Part shown: positions 17,836 through 26,863 of the stretch, in pieces
Position numbering within the stretch: position 1 is the stretch's first letter
Layout: each line of letters begins with the position of its first letter
Source: Anaeromyxobacter sp.
GTDB lineage: Bacteria; Myxococcota; Myxococcia; Myxococcales; Anaeromyxobacteraceae
DNA: 64,000 nt
NCBI GenBank assembly: GCA_016718565.1
Contig: JADKCZ010000010.1
Span: 124,001-188,000, forward strand
Direction of reading: 5' to 3'
Notes under the pieces: generated by a model
The model's input: only the letters and a program-made list of their open reading frames with translations
What the model was told of the DNA's origin: nothing
Databases searched by the model: none
Program-made: the position numbers and the translations under genes

Positions 17836-18933
17836 ATGGCCGTCCACCTGGTCTACGCCACCGATCCCGGCAGCGCCCGCGACCTGGGCGCCCGCCTGCG
17901 GCGGCGCGCCGTGGGGGAGGCCCAGCGCCGCGGGCTCCCCGTGGGGCTGCTCGGCCGGCGCGACGCGGTGGACGTGGCCGGCTGGCCGGCGCGCGCCCCG
18001 GTGAGCATCACCGCCCGGCTCTACCAGGCGCTGCGCGAGCGCGGCCCCACCCACCTCTACGACTGGACCGAGCGGGTGCCGCTGCGGGCCGGCCCTGGCG
18101 ACGTGCTGGTGGGGCACCCGTTCCCCGGCGACGACCGCCGGGTCTGGAACCGCGCCTGCCTGGAGGCCCGGGCCGGCGTGCGGGTGGCGCTCCTGCCGCT
18201 CAGCCACCGCATGGCCGAGGCCAACGCCTTCCTCGATCCCTTCGTGCCGCACCTCGACGCCATCCTCGGCATCATGGGGCCGTACTGGTGGGACACCTGG
18301 CGGCAGGGGCCGTTCGCCCACTGGGCCGACAAGCTCACCCCGGTGGACATGGCCATCGACGTGGCGCGCTTCCCGCGGGTCAAGACCGCCTTCAACCCGC
18401 CCGGGCGCCGCACCTTCGTCTACCTGGGCGGCGAGGGGGCGCAGAAGGGCACCCACCTGCTCTCCATCCTCTTCGGCCTGGCGAAGCGCCACCGCTGCGT
18501 CTGGATCGGCACCGGCCGTCCGGTCCCCAACGTGGAGCACCGCGGCTTCGCCGAGCTCACCCCGGACTACGTGCGGCGCCTGGCCGAGGAGGCGGACGTC
18601 TTCGTCACCATGGGGGTCTCCGACGCCAACCCGACCACCATCCTGGAGGCCATGGCCTGGGGCTTCCCGGTCTGCAGCACGCCGGAGTCGGGCTACCACC
18701 ACATGCCCGAGCTGACGGCGCTCAGCACCACCGACATGCCCCACAACCTGGCGGTGCTCGACCGGCTCCAGGACGCGCCCGAGGCCGAGCTGCGGGCCCA
18801 GGCCGACGCGGCCCGCCGCACGGTCGAGCGGGACTTCGGCTGGGACCGCTTCCTCTCCACCGTGCTCGGCGGCATCGAGCGGGCGGCGCTGGCCCGGGGC
18901 GTGACGCCCTGGCCCGGCGCGGGCGCGCGCTGA
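17836..18933 (+). CDS. Glycosyltransferase, GT4-like
   Basis: A 365-residue protein with the C-terminal half of a GT-B enzyme: FVYLGGEGAQKGTHLLSI (~195), then the donor-site pattern VSDANPTTILEAMAWGFPV, which matches the E-x7-E region in weakened form (only the second Glu is clear). The N-terminal half is divergent from other family members, with an HPFPGDDRRVWNR segment. It lies seven bases before the next gene and is certainly part of the same operon. Substrate unknown. It is the least typical glycosyltransferase of the cluster. Confidence 0.8.
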   Translation: MAVHLVYATDPGSARDLGARLRRRAVGEAQRRGLPVGLLGRRDAVDVAGWPARAPVSITARLYQALRERGPTHLYDWTERVPLRAGPGDVLVGHPFPGDDRRVWNRACLEARAGVRVALLPLSHRMAEANAFLDPFVPHLDAILGIMGPYWWDTWRQGPFAHWADKLTPVDMAIDVARFPRVKTAFNPPGRRTFVYLGGEGAQKGTHLLSILFGLAKRHRCVWIGTGRPVPNVEHRGFAELTPDYVRRLAEEADVFVTMGVSDANPTTILEAMAWGFPVCSTPESGYHHMPELTALSTTDMPHNLAVLDRLQDAPEAELRAQADAARRTVERDFGWDRFLSTVLGGIERAALARGVTPWPGAGAR

Positions 18934-18940
18934 GGACCCC

Positions 18941-20161
18941 GTGCACGTCGGCCTGAACGCCCTCGACCTCTCCCCCGGCCGCTCCGGCGGCATCGAGACC
19001 TACCTGCGCAACCTGCTGGCGGCGCTGCAGGCGCTGCCGGCCGGGGAGGACCGGTTCACCCTGCTGGCCCTGCCGCCGGTGGGCGCCACGCTGCCGCTCC
19101 ACGGCCCCGCCTTCCGCCGCCGCGAGTTCGCCTGCGGGCGCCCCTCGCCCGGCTGGCTGCTGCGGCGCGGCCTCCTGCGGCTCACCGGGCGCGACCTGCT
19201 GGCCCCGGCCATCGACCGGCTGGGGCTCGACGTGGTGCACCACCCCTTCACCACCGTGAACACCCCCGGGCTCAGGGGCGCCTCGGTGCTGACCTTCCAC
19301 GACATGCAGCACGAGTTCCTGCCCGGCAACTTCACGCCGGCCGAGCTGGCCCGGCGCCGCCTCCGCTACCCGGCCTCGGCGCGCTCGGCCACCCGGGTCA
19401 TCGCCATCTCGGAGCACGTCAAGGGCACGCTGGTGGAGCGCTACGGCCTCGACCCGGCCCGGGTGGACGTGGTCCACAGCGGCTGCGGGCCGGAGTTCGC
19501 GCCCATCGCCGACCCGGCGCGGCTGGCGGCGGCGCGGCGCGACCTCGGCCTGCCGCGCCCGTTCCTCTACTACCCGGCGGCCAGCTGGCCCCACAAGGAC
19601 CACCTCACCCTGCTGCGGGCGCTGCGCCTGCTGCTGGATCGCCGGGTCTTCGACGGCGACCTGGTGCTGACCGGCGTGGCGCGCGAGGCCAGCGGCCTGG
19701 TGGGCGCCGAGATCGCCCGGCTCGGCCTGCAGGACCGGGTGCGGCTGCTGGGTCACCTGCCGGCGGCCCGGCTGCCGGAGCTCTACGCGCTGGCCGAGGC
19801 GCTGGCCTTCCCGTCGCGCTTCGAGGGCTTCGGCTTCCCGCTGGTGGAGGCCTTCGCCTGCGGCTGCCCGGTGGTCTCCTCCGACGCCACCTCGCTGCCG
19901 GAGGTGGCCGGCGGGGCGGCGCTGCTGTTCGAGGCCGGCTCGGCGGAGGCGCTGGCGGCGCGGCTCACCGAGGTGCTGGGGGGCGGCGCGGTGCGGGCGG
20001 CGCTGCGGGCGGCCGGGCTGGCCCGGGCCGCCGACTTCTCGTGGGCCAGGGCGGCGCAGCAGACGGTGGAGAGCTACCGGCGCGCCGCGGCCAGCCTGGC
20101 GTCGTCGACCAGCGCCGCGAAGAGCAGCAAGTGGAGCAGCACGAAGGCGTCGAGCACGTAG
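18941..20161 (+). CDS. Glycosyltransferase family 4 (mannosyl/rhamnosyl-transferase-like)
   Basis: A 406-residue GT-B glycosyltransferase starting at GTG. N-terminal motif VGLNALDLSPGRSGGIETYLRNL. The middle has TFHDMQHEFLPGNFTPAE, common in mannosyltransferases of O-antigen clusters. The C-terminal donor site has FPSRFEGFGFPLVEAFACGCPV with both conserved Glu residues. The Ser/Lys/Ala-rich end of the protein overlaps the 3' end of the convergent polymerase gene by 88 bp, so the two genes share DNA tail to tail. It is last in the plus-strand run. Confidence 0.88.
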   Translation: MHVGLNALDLSPGRSGGIETYLRNLLAALQALPAGEDRFTLLALPPVGATLPLHGPAFRRREFACGRPSPGWLLRRGLLRLTGRDLLAPAIDRLGLDVVHHPFTTVNTPGLRGASVLTFHDMQHEFLPGNFTPAELARRRLRYPASARSATRVIAISEHVKGTLVERYGLDPARVDVVHSGCGPEFAPIADPARLAAARRDLGLPRPFLYYPAASWPHKDHLTLLRALRLLLDRRVFDGDLVLTGVAREASGLVGAEIARLGLQDRVRLLGHLPAARLPELYALAEALAFPSRFEGFGFPLVEAFACGCPVVSSDATSLPEVAGGAALLFEAGSAEALAARLTEVLGGGAVRAALRAAGLARAADFSWARAAQQTVESYRRAAASLASSTSAAKSSKWSSTKASST

Positions 20162-21402
20162 TAGGCGCGCAGCGGCGTGTTGGTGAGGCAGAGCGAGAGC
20201 ACCGCCCCGAGGAGCACCAGCGGCAGGGGGCTGCGCCGGGCCGCCCGGAGCGCGCCGGCCAGCGCCACCCCCAGGTAGCCGAGCAGCCCCAGCAGCCCCA
20301 CCACCCCGGCGCTGGCCAGCGCGTGCAGCAGCTGGTTGTGGGCGTGGTCGAAGGGGCCGTAGGTGGCCCGGAAGCGCTCGCTCTCCCACAGCCCGAGGCC
20401 GTAGCCGAAGAGCGGGCTCTCCAGCCAGGTGCGCCAGCTGGTGGCCCAGATGTAGGTCCGGCCGGTCAGCGAGAGGAGCTGATCGCCGCCCTGCAGCGAG
20501 GCGACCTGCACGTGGCCGGACCCGGCGGCCAGCAGGCCGACCAGCGCGCCGCCGACGCCGCCGAGCAGGAGCACCCAGGTGGCCCGGGCGCTGGCGCCCC
20601 CGCCCAGGCCGAGCGCCGGCAGGAGGCGCCAGGTGCGGCGGGCCAGCAGCAGCGCCACCACCAGCAGGACGAAGAGCCAGGAGGTCTTGGCCTGGGTGAG
20701 GAGCAGCGCCAGGCCGGCCGCGCCGAGGTGCAGCAGGCGCCAGCGCGAGCGCGAGGGCGCGCACAGCTCGAGCGCCAGGAAGGCGGAGGAGAGGGCGCCC
20801 AGGCTGGTGGCGCCGCCGCCCACGCCGTAGAGCCGGACCGGCAGCCCGGGCAGGACGCCCTCCAGGTAGGGCGCCAGGGCCTGCGCCGGCGCGAGCACCG
20901 CCGCGGCCAGGCTGGCGTGGACGAAGGCCCCCAGGACGACCTTGGCCAGCCAGGTGAGCCTCGCCGGCGGGATCGGGCGGGCGAAGTAGGCGCCGGTGAA
21001 GACGATGGGGGGCAGCAGGAGCCGCGCGTCGAGCCCCGGCTCCCGGGCGGCCAGCCCCGGCAGGAGGAAGTTGGTGGCGACGAAGCCCAGGTAGGCGAGC
21101 CAGAGGGCCAGGCCGGCGCGCGGGAAGCCGTGGAGGACGGTGGCCCGGGCGGCCGCCACGCCGCTGGCCAGGAGCACCAGCGCGGTGGCGGCGCGCGACA
21201 GGTCGAAGGCCAGCTGGTCCGGGCTGGCGTTCCAGATGGGCGCGTCCTCGCCCAGCGAGAGGTCGCGGGGGACGAGGGCGCCGGTGAGCAGCGTGCCGGC
21301 CGTGATCAGGATGAGCAGGGCAGGCAGGAGGAGGGCCGGGGCTGGCCGCGCCGCGCCCACCGGGCCGGGCAGGTCGTCGGCGGCGAGCTCGAGCGAGGGC
21401 AT
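20074..21402 (-). CDS. O-antigen ligase / Wzy polymerase-like membrane protein
   Basis: A ~442-residue protein with about ten to twelve hydrophobic segments and one large periplasmic loop (~285-340) containing a WATSWRTWLESPLFGYGLGLWESE-like region followed by GPFDHAHNQLLHALASAG. The H-x-H-N-Q/x-x-L pattern is the signature of the Wzy/WaaL O-antigen ligase family. In a Wzx/Wzy locus its likely role is to polymerise flipped repeat units in the periplasm. The ATG at 21402 is chosen because the upstream alternative at 21438 would overlap the preceding gene. Confidence 0.85.
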   Translation of the reverse strand: MPSLELAADDLPGPVGAARPAPALLLPALLILITAGTLLTGALVPRDLSLGEDAPIWNASPDQLAFDLSRAATALVLLASGVAAARATVLHGFPRAGLALWLAYLGFVATNFLLPGLAAREPGLDARLLLPPIVFTGAYFARPIPPARLTWLAKVVLGAFVHASLAAAVLAPAQALAPYLEGVLPGLPVRLYGVGGGATSLGALSSAFLALELCAPSRSRWRLLHLGAAGLALLLTQAKTSWLFVLLVVALLLARRTWRLLPALGLGGGASARATWVLLLGGVGGALVGLLAAGSGHVQVASLQGGDQLLSLTGRTYIWATSWRTWLESPLFGYGLGLWESERFRATYGPFDHAHNQLLHALASAGVVGLLGLLGYLGVALAGALRAARRSPLPLVLLGAVLSLCLTNTPLRAYYVLDAFVLLHLLLFAALVDDARLAAARR

Positions 21403-21422
21403 GGCCGGGCGTCCGCGCCGGG

Positions 21423-22715
21423 CTAGCGCCGCCGCCAAGCGGCGCGCAGGGCCGCCAGCGTGGCCTGCCGGGCCGGGTCGCGCGCCACGGCCGCCAGGGC
21501 GTCCTCCGCGAAGGTGGCCAGCAGCGCCGCCAGCAGCCCCAGCGCCGCCGCGCCCAGCACCAGCTGGGTGCGCTTCGGCTTGCTGCGCTTCTCCGGGGGC
21601 CGGGCCGGATCCACCACCTGCACCAGCGGGGCCTCCTTGCTCTCGTCCACCCGGGCCAGCTCGTACTGCTTGGCCAGCAGCTCGAACATCACCTCCTGGT
21701 ACTTCACCTCGCGCACCAGCCGCAGGTTGGACACGCCGGTGGCCAGGCGGCCGCCGGCGCCCGGCGCGCCCGGCGCAGGCTCGGCCGCCGCGCCGCCGCC
21801 GGTCTCCTGCCGGCCCAGCTCGGCCCTCATGCTGGCCAGCTCCTGCTCGCCGCGCCTGAGGTCGGGGTGCGCGGCGGTGGCGTAGGCGCGCATGGCGCCC
21901 AGCTGGATCTCCTTGGCGCTGATCTGGGCGCGCAGCCGGGCCACCGTCTCCACCGCGCCGCGCCCCTGCGCCTCCACGCTCACCAGGCCGCCGGCGTCGA
22001 GCCCCCGGCGCAGCGCCAGCTCGGCGTCGGCCAGCTGGTCCTTGGTCTTCTCGAGCTGGCGCTCGAAGAAGAGGCGGCGCTGGGCGGCCTCGCCCACGGC
22101 CAGGGTGCTGGTGAGCCGGTGGAGCTGCTCCACGTAGGCGTTGGCCAGGTCGGCCGCCAGGGCGGGCTCGGGGGCGTCCACCTCGATGACCAGGAGCCCG
22201 CTCTTCTCCAGCTCCAGGCGGGTGCGCGCCGCCAGCGCCCGGCGGGCGTCGACCCGGTAGGTCTCGCCGTAGGCCGCCTGCAGGCCGAAGCGCTCCACCA
22301 GGCCGTCGGCCACCGCCTCGCTGCGCAGGAAGCCGAGGTACAGGTCGCCCGAGCCCTTCAGGCCGAGGGCGCCGCCGGCCGCGCCGGCCAGGCCGCCCAG
22401 CTGGCTGAGCAGGGCCGCCGACCCGCCCTGCGCCTGCTGGGGCGGCAGCACCCGGGTCACGCCGGTGAAGGTCTTCGGCAGCACCAGGCTCAGGCCGGCC
22501 GCCAGCAGGGCGGCCACCAGCGGCCAGGCCACCAGGCGGCGCCGGCGCCGGCCCAGCACCACCAGCAGGGCCAGGGGATCCACCGCGTCGGCGGGCAGCG
22601 CCCGGTCGGGCGGTGGGGCCGGGCGATCCGGCGAGGGGCGCGCCGGCAGGGGGGCGGGCGCCGCGGTGGGCGGGGAGGCGGGCACGGGCTCGGGCCTGGC
22701 GCGGTCGGGGGTCAT
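21423..22715 (-). CDS. Wzz-type chain-length determinant protein
   Basis: A 430-residue protein with the Wzz architecture. It has a Pro-rich cytosolic leader (~1-45), a first membrane helix (~62-82), a long periplasmic region with coiled-coil helices (~180-300, GNVR-type), and a second membrane helix near 390-408 followed by a short cytosolic tail. The periplasmic opening segment around LPKTFTGVTRVLPPQ is typical. There is no Walker motif, so it is not fused to a tyrosine kinase. Any kinase partner is absent from this window. Its start overlaps the stop of the export protein gene by 4 bp. Confidence 0.88.
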   Translation of the reverse strand: MTPDRARPEPVPASPPTAAPAPLPARPSPDRPAPPPDRALPADAVDPLALLVVLGRRRRRLVAWPLVAALLAAGLSLVLPKTFTGVTRVLPPQQAQGGSAALLSQLGGLAGAAGGALGLKGSGDLYLGFLRSEAVADGLVERFGLQAAYGETYRVDARRALAARTRLELEKSGLLVIEVDAPEPALAADLANAYVEQLHRLTSTLAVGEAAQRRLFFERQLEKTKDQLADAELALRRGLDAGGLVSVEAQGRGAVETVARLRAQISAKEIQLGAMRAYATAAHPDLRRGEQELASMRAELGRQETGGGAAAEPAPGAPGAGGRLATGVSNLRLVREVKYQEVMFELLAKQYELARVDESKEAPLVQVVDPARPPEKRSKPKRTQLVLGAAALGLLAALLATFAEDALAAVARDPARQATLAALRAAWRRR

Positions 22716-24979
22716 GGCCGGAGGATGGTGAGGGCCGCGACGCCCAGGCCGAACTGGTAGAAGATCTGCGACCAGTCCTTCAGCTCGCGCACCCAGGAGA
22801 CGGGCGCGTAGTCCTCCGGCACCACCAGGGCGTCGCTGGGCATCAGCTCGGTGCCGCCGAAGCTCTGGTACCAGCGGGCCTGGCGGCGCGACACCACCGA
22901 GCCGTCGGCGCGCAGCACGTAGGTGCTGTCGGCGTCGGCGCTGCGGGTGGGGCCGCCGGCCTGCCCCAGGTAGTCGCGCAGCCGCTTGCCGGGCGAGTGC
23001 AGGAAGGTGGCCTGGTGGTAGACGGCCCCGTAGACGCCCACCGTGGAGCCGCGCTGCGGCACGTAGAGCCGGTCGCCGTCCTCCAGCGCCAGCGCCGGCA
23101 GGTCGCCCACCGCGCCGGCGCCGGGCGGCACCTCCAGCACCATCCGGCCGCTGGCCTTCAGGGTGCGCAGGCGGGCCAGGGTGGCGCGCTGCGTCTCCAG
23201 CTGGGCGCGGGTGGCGGCCGCCTCCTCGGCGGTGGCGGCGCGCGAGAGCCGCTCGGTGGCCGCGAACTCCAGCTCCTGCTCGGCCCGCGCCGCCACCTGC
23301 TCGAGGCGGGCCTGCTGCTCGCGGCGCACGCTCTCGCGGGTGAACTCGGCGCCGAACAGGTAGGCGCCGCGGGCCAGGCCGCCGGCCCGCTCCACCAGCT
23401 GCCGCACCGTCTCGCCGGGCCGCACCTGGTAGAAGCCGGGCGTGGCCACCTCGCCCTCGACGCGCACGAAGGCGGTGCGCCGCTCGGCCGGCGAGAGCAC
23501 GTCCCGCTGCGAGAAGACGGTGACCACGTCGCCCGCCTCCAGCGCCAGGTCGTGGGCCGGATCGCGCTCCACCACCGCCTTGCGCAGGTTGAAGGGCAGC
23601 AGCACCGGCTCGAGGCGGGCGCGGTCCAGCCGCTCCACCACCGCGTAGTCCCAGTTGACCTCCTCCACCAGGTTCTCGACCTCGGTCTTGAGCGGGGCCG
23701 ACCCGGCCTCGGTGGCGCGCGCCGACGCCTCCGCCCGCTGGCCCTCGCGCTGGCGCGGGGCGGCGTTGCCGCGGGCCGCCACCCGCTCCCAGTAGCGCTC
23801 CGGCACCAGCACCCCGCGGTCGGGGATCAGGCCGGAGACGGTCAGGCCGGGCCGCCACTCGGTGCGGATGGGGAAGGCCACGTTGCCGCGCAGGGTGACG
23901 GCGTTGGCGAACTTCTGCGACAGGCCGCGCAGCCGCACCACGTCGCCGTCGCGCAGCGCGGTGGCCAGCGAGGCCGGGCCCCAGGGCAGCTCCACCACCA
24001 CCCGGCCCCGCTCCTGGTCGAGCCGCTCCAGCTGCACCGAGTGGGCGTCGGCGGTGGTGGTCAGGCCGCCGGCGAAGGCCACCAGGTCGGCCAGCGTGGT
24101 GCCGGGCCCGCGCAGCTCGAAGATGGCCGGCGTCTTGACCCGCCCGGCGATGGCCACCTGCGGCCCCACCGGCGGGATGAAGATCACGTCGCCCGCCTGC
24201 AGCCGCAGGTCCTTCGACTTGTCGCCCTGCAGCACCAGGTCGTAGAGGTCGAACTCGCCCACCAGCCGGTCGCCGCGCCGCAGCTCGAGGCGCCTGAGCG
24301 AGCCGGTGGGGGCCGGCCCGCCGGAGGCGAAGAGCGCGTTCATGAGGGTGCTGAGCGAGCCCACGGTGTAGAGCCCGGGCTTGCGGGCGTGCCCCACCAC
24401 GAAGACCTGGATGGAGCGGAGCCGCCCCAGCGAGGCCGACAGCTCGAAGCCCTTGAAGTACCGGCCCACCGCGGCGCGCAGCCGCGCCTCCAGCAGGCGG
24501 AAGGGCACGCCGGCCACCGCGACCTGGCCGACCCGCGGCAGGTGGATGGTCCCCTCGCGCGACACGGTGGCGCGGACGTCGATCTCCACCTGGCCCCAGC
24601 CGCGGACCAGCACCTCGTCGCCGGCGCCGAGCACGTAGTCGGGCGAGGCCGGCAGGTCGTCCACCGGGGCGAAGGTGCTGGGCGGGGCGGCGAAGAGCTC
24701 CTGGCCGAAGATGGGCAGCAGCCCGCCCACCGAGGTGCCGGCGTAGGCCTGGAAGTCGGTGGTGGGGGCCGGGGCCTGGGCCGGCGGCGGGGCCGGGCGG
24801 GGCGGCTCGGGCGCGCGGGGCGGCTCGGCGGCGCGCAGCACCTCCACGCCGCGGGCGCCGGGCGGCGGCGCGGCCGCGGGGAGGCCGGCGGCCTCCTGGG
24901 CCAGGGCGGGAGGCGCGAGGAGCAGCGCCGCCAGGAGGGCGGACGAGGCCAGGGCGTACGGACGGCGGGGCGTGCACAT
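22712..24979 (-). CDS. Polysaccharide export protein (Wza-like, multiple SLBB domains)
   Basis: A 755-residue outer-membrane export protein. A signal peptide (~1-29) is followed by a Pro-rich linker. Next come the polysaccharide-export domain (~105-190, starting at PDYVLGAGDEVLVRGWG) and several SLBB modules (for example VFVVGHARKPGLYTVGSLS, VAIAGRVKTPAIFELRGPG and VRVEGEVATPGFYQVRPGE). A coiled region of ~90 residues sits between two late SLBB modules, and a hydrophobic C-terminus ends GLGVAALTILRP. It is about twice the length of E. coli Wza, as in the large myxobacterial and cyanobacterial exporters. The lipobox Cys is not evident. It is the first gene of the three-gene minus-strand operon; start ATG at 24979. 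Confidence 0.88.
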   Translation of the reverse strand: MCTPRRPYALASSALLAALLLAPPALAQEAAGLPAAAPPPGARGVEVLRAAEPPRAPEPPRPAPPPAQAPAPTTDFQAYAGTSVGGLLPIFGQELFAAPPSTFAPVDDLPASPDYVLGAGDEVLVRGWGQVEIDVRATVSREGTIHLPRVGQVAVAGVPFRLLEARLRAAVGRYFKGFELSASLGRLRSIQVFVVGHARKPGLYTVGSLSTLMNALFASGGPAPTGSLRRLELRRGDRLVGEFDLYDLVLQGDKSKDLRLQAGDVIFIPPVGPQVAIAGRVKTPAIFELRGPGTTLADLVAFAGGLTTTADAHSVQLERLDQERGRVVVELPWGPASLATALRDGDVVRLRGLSQKFANAVTLRGNVAFPIRTEWRPGLTVSGLIPDRGVLVPERYWERVAARGNAAPRQREGQRAEASARATEAGSAPLKTEVENLVEEVNWDYAVVERLDRARLEPVLLPFNLRKAVVERDPAHDLALEAGDVVTVFSQRDVLSPAERRTAFVRVEGEVATPGFYQVRPGETVRQLVERAGGLARGAYLFGAEFTRESVRREQQARLEQVAARAEQELEFAATERLSRAATAEEAAATRAQLETQRATLARLRTLKASGRMVLEVPPGAGAVGDLPALALEDGDRLYVPQRGSTVGVYGAVYHQATFLHSPGKRLRDYLGQAGGPTRSADADSTYVLRADGSVVSRRQARWYQSFGGTELMPSDALVVPEDYAPVSWVRELKDWSQIFYQFGLGVAALTILRP

Positions 24980-25245
24980 GTGGGCGGTCTTCCCGGGAGG
25001 CGTCGGCTCGGGACTTCGTCGCGAGGTGAGCCTTGCTCCCGCCTGTAGGACCCCAGCGGGCCCCGCCGTGAGCCACCCCAGCTTGGGTACGGCCGGCCGG
25101 GGCGGGGGAGGGGCCCCGAGCGGGTGGTGTGGCCGGGAGGACCGGGCACCCTGCCCGGCGCCCCCTCGGGACGCCCCCGGCGCCCCCGCCGGCTTGACGC
25201 CCGGCCGACCGACCGGCACGGTCCCGCGCCGTGGGAGGTGGCGCC
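24980..25245. other. Divergent intergenic region between export protein gene and lysC
   Basis: 266 bp without a gene, between divergent genes, so it must hold both promoters. I see no clear -35/-10 pair, no riboswitch-like structure and no repeat unit of the window's families. Only the lysC Shine-Dalgarno (GGGAGGTG) at its right end is clear. Confidence 0.5.
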
Positions 25246-26409
25246 ATGGCGGTGGTGGTCCAGAAGTTCGGCGGCTCGTCGGTGTCCGACGTGGAGAAGC
25301 TCCGGCGCGTGGCGCAGAAGGTGGCGGCGCGGCGCCGCGGCGGCGACGCCGTGTGCGTGGTGGTCTCGGCCATGGGCGACACCACCGACGACCTGCTGCG
25401 CCTGGCCAAGCAGGTCTCGCCGGATCCGCCGCGGCGCGAGCTCGACATGCTGCTCACCGCCGGGGAGCGCATCTCCATGGCCCTGCTCTCCATGGCGCTG
25501 CAGGAGCAGGGCGTGGAGGCCATCAGCTTCACCGGCAGCCAGGCCGGCATCCTCACCAGCGAGGCCCACGCCACCGCCCGCATCCTGGAGGTGCGCCCGG
25601 TGCGGGTCCGCGAGGAGCTCACCCGGGGCAAGGTGGTCATCGTGGCCGGCTTCCAGGGCGTCTCCCCCCGCAAGGAGATCACCACCCTGGGACGGGGCGG
25701 CTCCGACACCACCGCGGTGGCGCTGGCGGCGGCCCTGGGGGCGGCCTGCGAGATCTACAGCGACGTGGCCGGCGTCTTCACCGCCGACCCGCGGGTGGTG
25801 CCGGCGGCGCGCCGCCAGGCCGAGCTCTCCTACGAGGAGATGCAGGCCCTGGCCCGGGCCGGGGCCAAGGTGCTGAACGCCCAGGCCGTCGAGTTCGCCC
25901 GCGCCACCGGCATCACCATCCACGCCCGCTCCACCTTCGGCGGCGAGGAGGAGACGCTGGTGCGCCAGGGCAGCGGGGCGGCGCGCATCGCCGGCGTGGC
26001 GGTGGAGCGCGAGCTGGCGCTGGTGTCGGTGTCGCCCGGCGACGCGGCCCGGGCGGAGGAGCTGCTGCGGGCGGCGCACGCCGAGCCGGTCGAGGTGGAG
26101 GGGGCGCCGGGCCGCGTCACCCTGGCCACGCCGCTCGAGAACGTGCACGGCGCCGGGCCGCTGGTGGAGGCCCTGCGGGGGGCGCTGCCGGACGCGGTGG
26201 TGGAGGCCGAGGGGATCGGCGCGGTCACCGTGGTGGGCACCGGCGTCTCCGCCACGGGCGCGGTGCGGGAGGCGCTGGCCGCGGCGCTGGCCTCGCTCGG
26301 CGGCGCGCCGCGCGCCTTCGAGGCCGGGCCGCTCGAGGTGACCGTCTACACCGAGGCGCGGCTGCTGCCCGACCTGGCCCGCGAGGTCCACCGTCGGCTG
26401 CTGGGGTGA
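25246..26409 (+). CDS. lysC: Aspartate kinase
   Basis: A 387-residue aspartokinase, which phosphorylates L-aspartate with ATP at the first step of the Lys/Met/Thr/diaminopimelate pathway. The kinase domain starts VVQKFGGSSVSD (~4) and contains LTAGERISMALLSMAL, GFQGVSPRKEITTLGRGGSDTTAVALAAAL and the SDVAGVFTADPRVV segment. The C-terminal ~140 residues form two ACT-like regulatory folds, degenerate compared with well-known enzymes, so feedback by Lys/Thr is expected but not proven. The ATG at 25246 is preceded by a GGGAGG Shine-Dalgarno. An in-frame GTG 15 bp upstream is unlikely. Confidence 0.93.
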   Translation: MAVVVQKFGGSSVSDVEKLRRVAQKVAARRRGGDAVCVVVSAMGDTTDDLLRLAKQVSPDPPRRELDMLLTAGERISMALLSMALQEQGVEAISFTGSQAGILTSEAHATARILEVRPVRVREELTRGKVVIVAGFQGVSPRKEITTLGRGGSDTTAVALAAALGAACEIYSDVAGVFTADPRVVPAARRQAELSYEEMQALARAGAKVLNAQAVEFARATGITIHARSTFGGEEETLVRQGSGAARIAGVAVERELALVSVSPGDAARAEELLRAAHAEPVEVEGAPGRVTLATPLENVHGAGPLVEALRGALPDAVVEAEGIGAVTVVGTGVSATGAVREALAAALASLGGAPRAFEAGPLEVTVYTEARLLPDLAREVHRRLLG

Positions 26410-26417
26410 GGCGGCCA

Positions 26418-26540
26418 GGGTCGCGGTGAGGGTCGCGGTGAGGGTCGGGGTGAGGGTCGGGGTGAGGGTCGCGGTGAGGGTCGGGGTGAGGGTCGCGGTG
26501 AGGGTCGCGGTGAGGGTCGCGGTGAGGGTCGGGGTCGCGG
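26418..26540. repeat. 12-bp tandem repeat (GGTCGNGGTGAG)
   Basis: About ten head-to-tail units of GGTCGCGGTGAG or GGTCGGGGTGAG begin directly after the lysC stop and end in GGTCGGGGTCGCGG. The units alternate between GCG and GGG variants. The tract runs straight into palindromic copy C. Confidence 0.95.
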
Positions 26541-26543
26541 CCT

Positions 26544-26600
26544 GGTCTGCTCACCCTCTCCCCCACTCCGTGGGGGAGAGGGCCGGGGTGAGGGGGCCGC
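26544..26600. repeat. Dispersed palindromic repeat, copy C
   Basis: Almost identical to copy A over ~55 bp (GGTCTGCTCACCCTCTCCCC, loop ACTCCGT, then the GGGGGAGAGGGCCGGGGTGA arm and GGGGGCCGCC), including the sequence outside the stem. Both copies sit at the right edge of a GGGTC-type tandem repeat. Confidence 0.9.
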
Positions 26601-26863
26601 CTGGGTCGCGGTCCGGGTCGCGGTCGGCGTTCACCTCCAGTGACGGGCTCTCCCCCGCAGCGGGGTGGGCTCGAGCGCGCAGGGTCGGGGCGTGCGGGTG
26701 GTTTCCACCACGGGGGTGTGGGCGTACGTCCCCATGGCGCAGGACGCACCTCCTGCAGACCCCCGATATCGCTGGGGTCGGCCCGGCCGCCGCCGCGGTA
26801 CGCGGCTTGCTGAGGTGGCGAGGTGGAGCCACACGGCGGACGTCGCCGCACCACGGGGGAGAG
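26601..26863. other. Non-coding stretch after the repeat field
   Basis: About 260 bp. It contains a few more GGTCGC/GGTCCG-like units at its left end, then sequence of lower GC (around CGATATCGC at ~26764) without a convincing gene. A promoter for the small downstream reading frame may lie here, but no clear box is seen. Confidence 0.4.

Noticed and set aside
24980..25245. Lysine riboswitch upstream of lysC
   Set aside because: No lysine aptamer-like stems or conserved blocks can be seen in the 266-bp leader region.
22712..25712. Upstream extensions of the Wzz-like and export protein frames
   Set aside because: The N-terminal signal peptide or Pro-rich leader and family length fix the starts at 22715 and 24979. 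The extensions are shadows of lysC and of the intergenic region.
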